From: Stercorarius parasiticus
Taxonomy: Eukaryota > Chordata > Aves > Charadriiformes > Stercorariidae
DNA length: 64,000 nt
NCBI GenBank assembly: GCA_013396915.1
Contig: VWZL01006771.1
Span: 558,001 to 622,000 of the forward strand
Direction: 5' to 3'
This document shows positions 1-12,700 of the stretch, piece by piece. The notes under the pieces were generated by a model that was not told the origin of the DNA, did no database searches, and worked only from the letters and a program-made list of their open reading frames with translations. Both the position numbers and the translations under genes were made by a program. Position 1 is the first letter of the stretch; every line of letters starts with the position of its first letter.

Positions 1-693
1 TGCTATATTTTACACATACTCCATCACTTGGGAAACTAAAATAAGAGGTCTCAAAAGAAGACATTTCTAGTTGTTTGCAATACCGCAGAGAGAGCAGCCA
101 TCATCACTAAAAACCTTTTACAGCTCTGCAAGCTCGTATACAGCTGTACACAGGGCAAAGCACTACCAAGTTAATAAAAAACCCCCTCATGATTAAAGAC
201 ACTACTACTCAATCTGCTGTTCTTTACTCTCTTGAAATATTCTTATCACAAAGGAGGAAAAAACTGTCATGTTTTGTAAGAGGAACACAAACAGAAGACA
301 GGCTTTTCACTTTCTTTTTTAACATAGTTCCTTAAATTGAACATTTCTAGACCATATAAAAATAGGAGACATGAGTAAAATGCAAACTCCAGACTACCGG
401 TTTACTTTACTAAATCTCTGTATCTTCATAAAGATCCTGGACTAGTTTTATTGAGAACTCACTATAACATGTCATAGAATCATAGGGTTGGAAGGGACCT
501 CTGGAGATCATCTGGTCCAACCCCCCTGCCAGACCAGGGTCATAGCTGTTTATGCACACACAAGACTGCAACCTAGAAGGGTTGAGGCTCATTAGTTTCA
601 ATGTTATCAAAGCAGAAGTTCTCACTTGCACTTTTGTTAAGGGCTCCAAAACATTTCTAAAATTATAAAAATCATAAGAGAAGTTTACTTTAC
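1..693 (-). other. LMBR1: LMBR1 intron 12 (partial)
   Basis: Left-edge intron sequence. It holds only the short CR1 end at 472-550. Exon 13 is not present. Confidence 0.85.
472..550 (-). mobile_element. CR1 LINE 3' end, short
   Basis: CATAGAATCATAGGGTTGG, then AGGGACCTCTGGAGATCATC and CCAACCCCCCTGCC. It keeps the octamer-like CATAGAAT repeat of the CR1 terminus. It lies in LMBR1 intron 12. Confidence 0.9.
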
Positions 694-771
694 CCCTGAT
701 CCCTTTGGCATTGCAGTCTCATCAACCAACAGGTAAAGAATGTTGAGAGCAACTAAGAGGACTGAGATGGA
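694..771 (-). CDS. LMBR1: LMBR1 exon 12 (last exon in window)
   Basis: 78 nt, 26 codons, both ends in phase 0. It reads SISVLLVALNILYLLVDETA then MPKGSG, residues 306-331. The acceptor is TTCTTTATAG and the donor is GTAAAG. It completes the sixth membrane segment and the conserved VDETAMPKG turn. The next exon, expected to begin PGIGNASLSTFGF, is not present in positions 1-693, so the gene continues off the left edge. Confidence 0.95.
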
Positions 772-3700
772 CTATAAAGAAGTAGAAACAGTCTTGTTAT
801 TTAAAAGTATTCCACATTTTTTAAAATGTATACATTTATCCTCACCAGATTTCGTAACATTAAGTTCTTTTAAAATGGTCAAGAAAGGAGTATCAAGTTT
901 GTTCCTTAAAGACATCACTCAAAAGTTTTAAAACCATTGCCTCAAATGATCAAAGAATTCTTCGTACATTTTGCTGGGGAAAAAGAGAAAAAAGGGCACA
1001 AATTCTTACTGTCTCAATCAGTAGCAATATCATAACAGCCGGATAGACTAAATTCCTTTCCCAAGCAGAAGCTTTTTTCCGCCGTTCTGTTCAGAATAGA
1101 AAAAGAGAAGCTTAATACCGTAGATCACCATAGAATAAAACAAGTAAAAATCATTTAGGTATCTATAAGCTCATTATAACTATAGGTAACAAAAGTAATC
1201 TTATCTTGAACTGACACCAACCAGTTCATAAAAATATCCACCCCGAAGAGCTGTACAAAGCAATGCCAAAAACACAAAGCCTCTTAAGAGAAAGGCTGGT
1301 GAGACATACAAAAGTAGATTTTTCTTTCTTGTTTACAGGCATGTTTCACCATAACATTTTCTTTCCCTGGCATACAGCGATTTTGCAAAGTTTTAAACAT
1401 ACTGAATTTAAAAATTTGCTGTTTACAGGCATATTTTAGACAGAATGGAATTTCAAATATTTAAACAGTATTTTCCTCTTGTAACATAAGGCAAGAAAGA
1501 CAAGACTAAGGCACTGGACATCACTAGTACATCTAAAAAGAAAACCCAACAACTTTTTTTTTTTTTTACCACAGTCTTAGCTTTGCACATAACACACTGA
1601 TAAATGAAAAATCCTGCAAGCCTTTGAATAAGTAAGGAGATTCCTGTTGAGTGGCTGCCATTGCCAAAAGCATCGCTTTTCGGTTTTAAAAGACACAAAC
1701 CTGCTAAGAATTATTTTACTGTTCTTAAACACAATTTGATTTCTACAGAAATAATTCAAAAACAGAGAGGAAAGCAATGTCTTATATTATCCCAAATAAT
1801 CATAAGCATATCAATACATATGAAAAGACTGTGCTGTTGAGCTCCATGCAAGGAAGTTAAGTGTGTTACAGTTTCTCTAAAATCACGTTAAAAATAAGAT
1901 CCAAATCAGACTCCCTACTTAAATTCAAGTTTGTTAGAGGGGCGTAATGATTCCATGCGGTGTATTTGTACAAACTATGACAATTTGAAAGGACTGCAAA
2001 TGCACACATTTGGTTAAGAACAAACTGGAATCAATCGAGTGACTGCCACAAGCTAAACACCGCATCTTAAGGTCAACTATTAAACTGCAATCCACATGAA
2101 ACAGTAGAAAAAAAAATTTTATTACCTAAATTCGTTTTCTTGCTTTTCACTTTTTCAAGCTCTCGTTCCAACTCTGCTGTCTGGTATTCTACCATGGAAG
2201 ATACACCTTTTAAAAGAGAAGACAGTATTTTCTTTTGGATGAGCCTAACTACAGTACCGTTAAGACACACCGTGACATTTCAGATTTAGGAAGCATCACA
2301 TTAACACTTGTGGCTTTAAAACTGTGGGTGTTTTTCAGAGACTCTTCAACTACTTTTCAAAAAAACAGAGGCTTAGTCAAGAACCCTCTAATTGTGTCTA
2401 ATCAGAGGAGTTCAACACACCAGAGGTTTCACGGTATGACCTTCTGCGATCCCTGCCTATTCTGTTGACTAGCTACTGCTGAACTGTCGCACAGGTCCAA
2501 AAACCAGTTATGGTGTGGCAGCTTGACACAGGATGGCTCAAATGCCTCATTCTTGTATGTCTCTCTGATCTGTATATCGAGATGTAAAGAATCTCTGGAT
2601 GCCCTTCAACGGCATTATTACTTATCAACTTAAACACAAAGTGGACCTTTGCCTCCAAACTAAGTAAGCTGGTGGCTGGACCTCCAGTTTCAGCTGCTGC
2701 CTCTCCCTCCCCTTCCCCAGTCTCTTTTACTCAGCAAACTCAGCTGACTTGCTTGTTGACTTATCTTCTGCTCGACATATCTTTCTTCTGGTCATACCTG
2801 TTTGCCTGATTTGGTCAGTCTCTCCGTGCCGCCGAGCTCCCTCTGACAACCACAATCAGACCTTCCTCACAATCACCCATGAGACCATATGCTTTCCTTT
2901 TTACAGCTTACAGCACATGCATGTCACTGTTGTGCAACTCCTCAAACTCTCTCCTCTACACCAGCTCAAAACTGACAACTGTAATATTAATTCCTCTCTC
3001 CCTTGCTAATTTTCTGCCTAAAAGTCGCTCAGCAACTCTTCCTCCTAGCCCTACGTGGGCTCTAGGAAACCCAGACCATTTTCCCCCTCCATCCTTTTTC
3101 TTCTCAACCTCCCGTTCTCTTCCAAACACCCATCTTCTCCAGTGCAAGCACACTGGTTTCTCTTCTTGATTCCAGTTCCTCTACAAACACTGAACAATGT
3201 TCAAGCAATGACACAGCTCTGAAATGCTGACTAGAGATCTACTATTTCAGTTCTGATCTCATCATTTCTGCTTTAGCTTTCACTCTTTGCAATCACAAAC
3301 TGGAAACATGTTTCCCGGGATGAGTTAGAAATATTCTCCACTCTCATCTTTGCCCCACTTTCATCCCTTTTATTTCTGAATAATCTCACCTGAAAATAAG
3401 TTAAGAGGGCTCATATTTCCCTGTCCATTCCAGGCCAATCGCACTCTGCAAAAACACTGTGGCAGTGACAGTTCAAGGTTTTAATAAAATAAGTCCTCTC
3501 TGTTGTCTTCTTTCTTGATTTTACATTGACACCCTTCACCTGTTGGCCATTCCCTATCCTCAGCCTCACCTTTGATTGCAGGGTAACCTGTAATAGCACC
3601 ATGTTCTAGATACTTTTTTTTTTTTTTAAACACTCTCTAATAAATTTCTATGAGATTAATAGTCTTGCCAGGCTTTTATCTCGTATCTTGATCATTTGCC

Positions 3701-6700
3701 TACAAAAACTAAATAGCACTTGGGTTGCTGGCACACTAACACTACTCTATGGTCCAGTCTCATCATTTCCGTATTTTCTGGTCTCTGCTCATCCATCCAG
3801 CAATCTCAATACAAGGACAGAAGGTAAATTTCTCATCCCATCCAGCCTGCACTTTCTCCATATTCCAGCTCAGTGAATTCCTACCTGAAAACCAAGATAC
3901 ACAAAAGTATTTCTTGGAATTTTTTTAAACTTTTACTCTTTTTTCTTCAGAGTATTCATACTGATTTGTTCAATGCAGTCAAATTATCAATGAGGCATCC
4001 AACTGTTTCAAAAACTAATTTTTAAGTGTTTAATTACCTGCTCCTTCCACACACAGTTTTGCATATAGCATGTAACCTCTGCGCCATGCCTAAACATTTA
4101 TCTTTGATACCAGTGGTATAGTGTGTATGTGGTAATATTTACAGTGGCTTCAAATATATAAATATCTCAAATCCCAGGACTAACCAGTAAGACCTACAAA
4201 TGCTGTTTTGTAACAACATTTGTTCACTTGAAGTGCCTGCAATATAAATGTCAGTTTAATTTCTCAGTGTTTTTTAAATAAGTGAGCATAATATGGGAGT
4301 TTTTAGAAAAAGTTTTTTTTAAAAAAGAAAAAAACCAAACCAAATCTTATCAACATTATAAAAATAAGTTTTCGTGCTCATGCATTCCCTCCAAAAAAAG
4401 TTTAAAACATTTGTTTTATGGAATGACTAACTCATTATGAGTTAAGAAAAAGGATAGCTAGAGAGCTCGGTGGAAAAAGTCTCAAGAACTTTAACGGAAG
4501 CAGCTGAAGAAGTAAGAAAACTCAAGTTAGCATCTGACATGTTCTTCTCCATAATTGATTCAGGGGTCTCTGAGAAAAAGCTTTATTCAAGATATACGTT
4601 GTTTCCTCCCCTCAATATAAAAATCCAGAGCTCAAAACACGGATATTCATGGGAGTCATTCCAACAAAGTCAGCATGATCACATTAAGTCCCTAAGAGAC
4701 ACTTGAGTAGACATTCTGAATCATATTTAAGTGCTGTTCTAGTTCCTCCTTAAAAATAGTAGCAAACAACAGGTTGCTATACAAAAGGATATTTTATGAG
4801 AGGGGAAGGCAAAGTTTCAGATCAGTCAAAAGAGTATTTGAAAAGGATGCAGCTAAATTCTTAGAAGCTCTATAACATTAGCTTTATTTCAAACACGCAC
4901 AAAGTTCAATGTCAGCGCTGTCTAGCCAATAAATCAAATTGGTAGACGAGACTTGTTTGGACTAGCAATGAAAAGTTAGAAGGGATTCTCCACGAAAGCC
5001 ACAAAGCAGCTCATTTAAGGTCAATTTAACGGTATTATTCTGTTTTTCTTCCAGCCCCGACATAAGATTTCAGTACCTCAAAGGAAATTGTAAGAGTATC
5101 TATTTGCATTCCCCCTAGGTGATTGGCAGTTCAACACCAATTAGTTCAAAATTACACTGTTACTAGCGTGCAATAAAAACAACACCTTTCATCTTTCTTA
5201 CATAGGTAAGGATACCTTCAGAGCCAATAACTTTGATCAAGTAAGTATTTTTGATCCTACCCCACCCGTCTGTTTGGATTCAGGAAAACTAATAGCTGAA
5301 GGCAACTTTTTTCTTTTAATATAAAAAAGTCCCAGCTTTATTCTTCGACTCTAGGAGTGATGTGGGTACTGAAATATAATACACTGGAAACAAACATTTT
5401 CCCAAAGCCCAGTACCTCTTCAATAGATAAAAATACTAGGGTAGATAACACAATCAAACTTTCCCCTCCCTCCTCCTCCGATTTTCAGTTATGCACTGCA
5501 GACATCTGAGAAGGAAGAAAATTAGTTTCCGCAAAGATATGTGGCTTCACAGTTCGATTTATTTTCACATATGGAGAGCTTTACAGAATACTGTCAGTTG
5601 CTTCACCGCCACAAGGGTTACATCTATAAGAATCAAGAAGGGCACCAGCTCACACAGCTCAACTTTTGTTGTTGTATGAAAACAGAGGCTTCACCCAGCC
5701 TATCCAGTGGGAACAGCGATTCATGCTACACCCTTCCTATGTCCAGGCATTGTCTGAGGAAACATTAATTAGGGCAGGGCAAAGCAGTGCTAGGAGTGTC
5801 ATAGCAATTATTCCACCAAGAAAGAAGAAAAATCAGCACTGACAATCACCAAGTATTGCTTAAGCCTGTGCTCCGGTCCTCTTCACTTTTAATAAAAACT
5901 CAATTCTTTGGTTATACATATAAACGGAGCACATATTTCAGAAGACTTTACTGCTAAACTGTCCAGCAGGGTTACTTAAGCACATATATTTCCACTACCA
6001 CAACTGTGGAAGAGTTTCAACAGCTGCGGCATGGGAAGTGTGTAGCTTAATAGATCTGCTCCGATACAGCAACAAAAATACTTACACAATCTGTGGGTTA
6101 AGTCACAGATTATGGCCTCTAACATCACAGCGCTACCTTTATTGATGTAATTGGCACCACACCCCCATTTGTACACATTTTTTAAAAATGCAATAAACAT
6201 GATAATCATGAGTCTTCATAGTTCTGGCAAAAACAGTATCTATTTTTCTGGCATAATCTGTATATATTAGAAAGACGTTTGCAGAGAAGATGAAGCTTTC
6301 CACGCTGGCCACATAAATGAGAACCATGCTTAAAATTACTTAAATAATTACTCACAAAAATCTTGCAGAGTATCTTCTAGTGCTTATAACATGTTGCCCT
6401 CCACCTACATGCTATATCCAAGTTTAGACTTCTATTTACTTTTCTGCTTAAGTCCATTAATTTTCTCTGTACACCAAACTATGGGTTTTCAAGCATTCCT
6501 TCGGACGGCGGTGTCAATACCATTCCTTCAGCACATGAAACAGAAGAATTCAGTTCCCTCTCCTGTCAAAGGACATTTAAGCCCCACATCTTTCACCTCT
6601 CAAGAGCAGGCTGGTGAGAGCTCTGGGGAACACGGGTGGGTTGCAGTTCCACTTTATGTTGAATACTAACCGGTTCACTGGAAGAGAACGCAGTCTTTCG

Positions 6701-9700
6701 GCTAGTGGTTGGGGGAGCCACCTGCACATGTCCTTAATCCAGATCCAATCAGTAGATGCCTACAGACTAGGTCCACCTCACGAGTGATATTACTAAACTG
6801 CAATATAAACAACTGCTGCATAGACTTCTATGCAGAAAAACAGCAGACAATCATCAACTAAATCACATTCTCTACCTGAATAGTGGAAACCACTCGGCAC
6901 TACTTCTAATAGATACTTGAATAACTATTGGGTCATTTTTCTGTATCGCTCTTCTTGTACATAAGCACAATCACCATGACAACATTAAATATTCAGTAAC
7001 AAATATTTTACAGTTGCTAGCTAACATCAAACACTCAAAACAATTATAATTACTCCATCACAGCTTCAAAGGCACTCACTGCATGCACCTTTTTGCATGT
7101 CTGTATATGAATGTGTATATATATGCATGTCAGTATGAAAACCTAAGCTTCTAAAACAAAGGTGAACATTACTTTTAAACTGAAACCCTGGCTGACTTTA
7201 GCGCAAAAGCCACTACTCCTCCACAAATTTTAAACACTGGAATAAAGACGACCACCATGATCTACTGTTATCAAAGGTACTTTCCCTGACCAAGGAGACT
7301 CACAGACTTGAAAGAAGAAAAGGTTGAGATATACAACAGAAGACTGAAGAGTCACAGAGGAAGGCAGGAAATTAAGAAAATCAAGGCTAAAATAAGTCAT
7401 AAGACAACACAACAACGGATGTGTCATAACATGAATATCTTTGGTTTTCCAACCTGAAGGAATTGTATAAATTGTGGATGGATGGCTTATCAGCCATTCA
7501 GAAGCAAATTTGTACAACATGATTTCCAGGTGTATAGAATCGATACATTTTCTGTAATTGGTGCCTGCCATGCTGCAATACTCTTTCTCTAGAAAGCCAA
7601 AGCTTCATACTGTTTTTGAAATACTTCAAAACAGAAACACCTTATCAAGAAGTGCAGAATTGTAATACTGAATACAAGATGTCTAAAACATTTGTATAAT
7701 TATTCATTAATAGAATTATTTAAATTATTAAATGCACCAAATATCTCCTAGAATATAAAGGACTGCTCTGATGTTTAATGAGTTATTACCTAAGATTCTA
7801 AATAATAATGAACTGAAACAGAAAAAATCCTCCAAATAAAAACCAAAACTCATAAAGCAGGAAGTAGAGAGTCTCTTGCTTGTGTAAGTTCATTGTTCTT
7901 CAGGCGAGGCTTAAATATGGTCATTCACCAATCCAAACTATTTTGCAGTAAGGGTGGTGGGTCTGGTCAGCTACTCAGTTTGCTTCCTCAGTCTCAGAAT
8001 ATTCACATATTAGAGCTGACAAACATGTTAAAAACAAAAACAAAGCAAACCACTCACACACGAGCCAATCTTGAACAGTGACCAACGAAATGTAAGCCTA
8101 TAATGCCTGTTACGTCCTAAAATGTTGAAGTTTTCTATTTTGAGAGAAGAGACTACATAACAGTGAGATCAATACTCCTGACCAGAATCACTCTACTCTA
8201 AATACTGTATTTGAAGCAGGATCAGAACAAGCGTACCATTAAGCCTCCTCTGAATTGCTTCTTCCTCTAACGTGATGATATACATCTGCTCATCTAGGTC
8301 TTCAAGGATCTGTATTTGGAAACAGAAACATGAACTGAACTGAGTATCACAGTCACTTGTTCTTCTGACTGCACTAACCTAGTCAAGTTCATTTTGTTCT
8401 AGTAACCTATATCTTAAATATATAGTCTATGACTTTACAATACTGGTAACAAATAAGAACTCCACAAAAGATTATTCCATTCTGTTACAAACCTATTTCT
8501 TTACTGTAAGCAAACCTTCCGTTAAGTTTCCACTTCAGGTTAAAGTTCTTACGTTGTTTCAAACTAAAGACATTTAGGGAACAGGGGAAGGGACAGTACA
8601 CCTGATCCATATTCAAATCATACCAACCTTCACACTCAATTTGATTTAAACAAAAATAACTTCAGTTTTTGAAAAAGTATATCAAGAAGTGACTTTTCAC
8701 ATAAGCCAATATTTCAAGCAAATATAAATTGCTATTGGAAGCTAAAACCAAATAAATGAAGTCCTGCCTACCATACTTTCAGGTGCTTTGGGTTTAAAGC
8801 TTACAGATAGCAAGAAAGTATATATTTTCTTTGTATTTTCAGGATTGAACTGACTAATGAAAAGGAATGCAAGACCTAAGTGCACCCAAATTTTAGTAAA
8901 TATGAACTAGGAAACATGACAGCAAAGTCACTAGAGCACTTGTACATACTTCTACTTCACCGTTCCCTCACAGCGTTCAGTACAGGAACAGCAGAGTATC
9001 TATGGATAAGTTCTCACACATGCCAACAACCTACATTCCACCCATCCAAGCGCACCCCCAGGTACCCTTCTTGTTATCCAGCCTTAGTTAATCTTGCCTC
9101 CCTTGCTCCTGAACTCAGAACAAGCCCATGCTTTTCAGGTATTTGCAAAACAGACGTAGTAGGTAATACTGGCAATAAATATTAATGTTAGTAGCAGTTA
9201 TATAAACTGAAAAAATCAGTGGAAATCTATTAAAAAACCTTTTTCTGTGAAAAAAGAGACTTCTGTGCTATATAAAAATTTTTAAACAAGTACACAAATA
9301 TTGACCACAGAAACTCTGATGAACTGAAGAAAGAACTACATAGAAGTGCAAGCATTCTATCAGAAAGTACCCTAATGCCATCCTACCTTCTAACGGATAG
9401 CACACGAGGACAGATTTGTGTAACACTTACTGTTGGCTTCACCAGTAACTGACCCATTACTGTAAACATCCGTGAAAGTCCCACTGGCGTGCATACTGCA
9501 GAGGAAGAAAGATTATGCAAAACAGTCACTTGTCAGTCAAAACCCAATTTTTATTTGGATGTTCAAATATGCTATTCCACATATAACTAAGCATGGTTTT
9601 GAAGAGAACTGCAAGACCTTCAAACTCCAATACAAACTTTGAAACACATTACTATCATATGAATTTTGAACTAGACAAGCATCTCTCCCCTCCAAGAGCA

Positions 9701-12700
9701 TAACTACCTTTTTTTTTTTTATTCAACAAGGAAAACCATATAATCAGATATCTTAAACTTGCTCAAGTAATTATTTATTCAAAGCATGAGGAACCAGAGG
9801 CTACGTCTACACTAGTAAATTCAGCAGTGCCAGGATACATTCCTGGGCATTAAGACTTGATTGTCTACACCAGTAAATTGCTAGAACTACCCCTGGCATG
9901 ATTCGCCCTGGGCCAGTTAGCACTTTCCCAAACAATTCCCAGGTGCAGTTGTGGAGTTCAGGCAGTCCAGGAACCATCATCACAAGGCAATACGTACACA
10001 GCCACCTTCTGCAAACTGCAATATCACGGATGGAACAACACTACTTAGCCACAGCACTGGAGAATATCTCAGGTGCATTTAATCTATTAGCACAGCTCAA
10101 GAGATCATGAAGCTGCTTTGCTCTGAAGGTTATACTGCAACTTCAGTTGATAGTAGGCTCAGCTACCAGATTTTAAGCTACTTTTCTAAGAAACAACAAC
10201 TGGCCCTTTTCGATTGTAGCCTGTGATGGTTTTCAGGTATGGCGCATACATGCTTGTTGGGAGAAAGGCTCAAATCATGAAAATGATTAGTAAAAATCAA
10301 CAGTTTAGGGAGAACAGCCTTCAAACACCGAAGTGTGTAGGAGATGGAAGGAATTTGTAACAGCATGGATGAGAATATACATTTAGTTTCCATTATAATA
10401 AAACAGAGTTGCAAAAAAAGGAAAAGCACACAAGATTTTATAGTGAGGGTTAGCTTTATTTTTATTAACTAGTGTTTCACTACAGCTACTGTGCATCACA
10501 GGAGAAACACAAGAGTATTCAAAAAGGCTAACTTCAGCTAGTCTTCCTCTACTACAGAGGAAGCATGCAGGAAAAGGAGAAAAGAGAAGGGAAGCGATGC
10601 TCCAAATACCACTGCAATAAGCCTCACTCATACACTGCCTCAGCAATTAGGCCAGCTGAAGATCTAATGAAACCACCCCAGCACCTACCACTTTCCCACG
10701 TGCTGTATGCTGCCCTTTCAGCTGCACAGTTATAATAGCTTGGAGGGCCTTAAATAGCTTCAGTGATTTGCTTGTACAAACTACAAATAACTTCCAAAAA
10801 TTAGCATTTAATCCCAATTATTTTGGTGAACTGGATTACAATAGCCCCAGAGTACACTCTGTGTTTTCAGCTCCGCTGACACAAACTGCAAGTCAGATGT
10901 AGGAAGTTTGTAAGCTGACTTCCCCATTAAAACATTCAGCAACTTGTGAGAACCACACTCTTGAACAGCCCACAGGAGACATCCAGAAACACTTGGTGCC
11001 TTTTTTTTTTTTTTTTTACTTCCCCCCCTCCCTCCATTACAGTGGATTTAAGAACCTCCACATACAGAGAACCTAAGGAGACTCACCGAGGTCTCTGTGA
11101 GCAGCACCTTTCATGCAGATCTGCTCAGTTTTGTTTTAATCTATCATTCCCCACCCTTTCTCCACAGTGACAGTCCTGTAAGCATTAGCTGTAAACTATA
11201 AAGCCTGAAAAACAGGTGAAAACATGAAAATCTTGAAAGGGAGATGTTCTGGCCCCTTTCAGCAGTTTTCTAGAAGTTATTTGAGGAGGGCAGGAGGTGG
11301 GGGGTGCTGAAATTCTAAGTGGGATTTGGAGCCTTCCATCATCTTTCTTATCCCCCTAAACACGGATGACTGACCTCAGTATAAGGCTGGGGGTTATTTT
11401 TGTTTTGGTTTTGTTTTTGTTTTTTTTTAATTGTTTTTGTTTTTTTTACTGTTTTATATGCAATCGTATAACTGACCTCCAAACTGGCCAGATACCAGTT
11501 TGGTGATTATGAAAGCTAACTGCACTGTGTTCCAACTTCTGTCTATACAGGGAGATTTTCAATTAAAAAAAGGAAGAAGGATCCTTTACTCAATATAGGA
11601 CAAACTAAGTGTTCCAAACTAACTTTCTCCCCACACTACTGACCTCCTGCAGACACTTCATTTAAAAATTGTGATTTTCTTTGCAGAATGCAGTCCCTAT
11701 TTTTCAAATACCTGCTTTAAAAAGTTAAAAGTTGAAATTATTTTGGGTGAGGCGTGAAGTTCCTCAAAACCTGAAAATGTAAAGTAGCATTTGTTCAAAC
11801 TTCAGAACTCAAACCTAATAAGTTTACATTGAAATTTAAACTTAATAATGAAAGAAAAATTTCACACTCAACTTTCGCAATCTTAGTTTTCACAACAAAA
11901 AAGCTTCCTTTGATCATTAAAAAAAAAATACATAAAATCATTCATCTTTTGCAATAATCAAGAAAATACTTACACAGAAGTAACAAGCATCCCATCAGTG
12001 ATATACAGGAATATAAATATGGGAGGTAGAATTCCCAGAGGTCTGTGAAGAAAATATTGAGCACAGTCTCAGCTTATTACAAATAGGCTACTTATGTCAC
12101 AAATACAACTGAATTCACTTCTTTTTGTAAGCATTGAGGAATGAACAACTGTATTTTCAAGAATAAATTAAGAATTACTCAGTTAATAATCTTGTAGGCA
12201 ACTAAATCCTCAAGTATTTTAGCTTGAAAAATATCTTCAGCTTTTACTTCCATTGCACTTAAATCACTTGTTTTTAAACCTACATCGCGTCCACATGAGC
12301 ATTAAACTTCTCAGCACGCTAAAAACAGATTTAACAGCAAAAATGGTATTGACTAAACTAATACAGCTTCTTCACAACCTGTGCAATACTCACATAGCAT
12401 TTTCTAGAAAGACATTTAATTGAAAACATCCATTTCCATAATTAAAATTGAACTAGTGTGCTGTTTTTTTGAATTCCATACCATACAAAGACTCCATACT
12501 GGCAGCATCGTTGTCTATGAGCGCTGAAGCCACCCATACGATGCCAAGGATAAGCAGTGCAAGAAGAATAAGCATTACAAGGGTTTCCAAAATGCGTGCT
12601 CTGATGCCCTGTGGGCAGAAGAGGGGAGAGGGAAGAAAGAACACAGCCAAGAACTTAGAGTCGGGTATTTTCAAACATAAGAAAAATACAAATAAATAGC

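Larger units (their letters stand above)
9496..11973 (-). other. LMBR1: LMBR1 intron 7
   Basis: 2.5 kb between exons 8 and 7. It holds the old repeat near 9795 and the T-rich tract near 11391. Intron 6 (12043-12481) is 439 bp with nothing notable. Confidence 0.85.

Noticed and set aside
12469..12699. 76-codon plus-strand frame
   Set aside because: It is the antisense shadow of LMBR1 exon 6.
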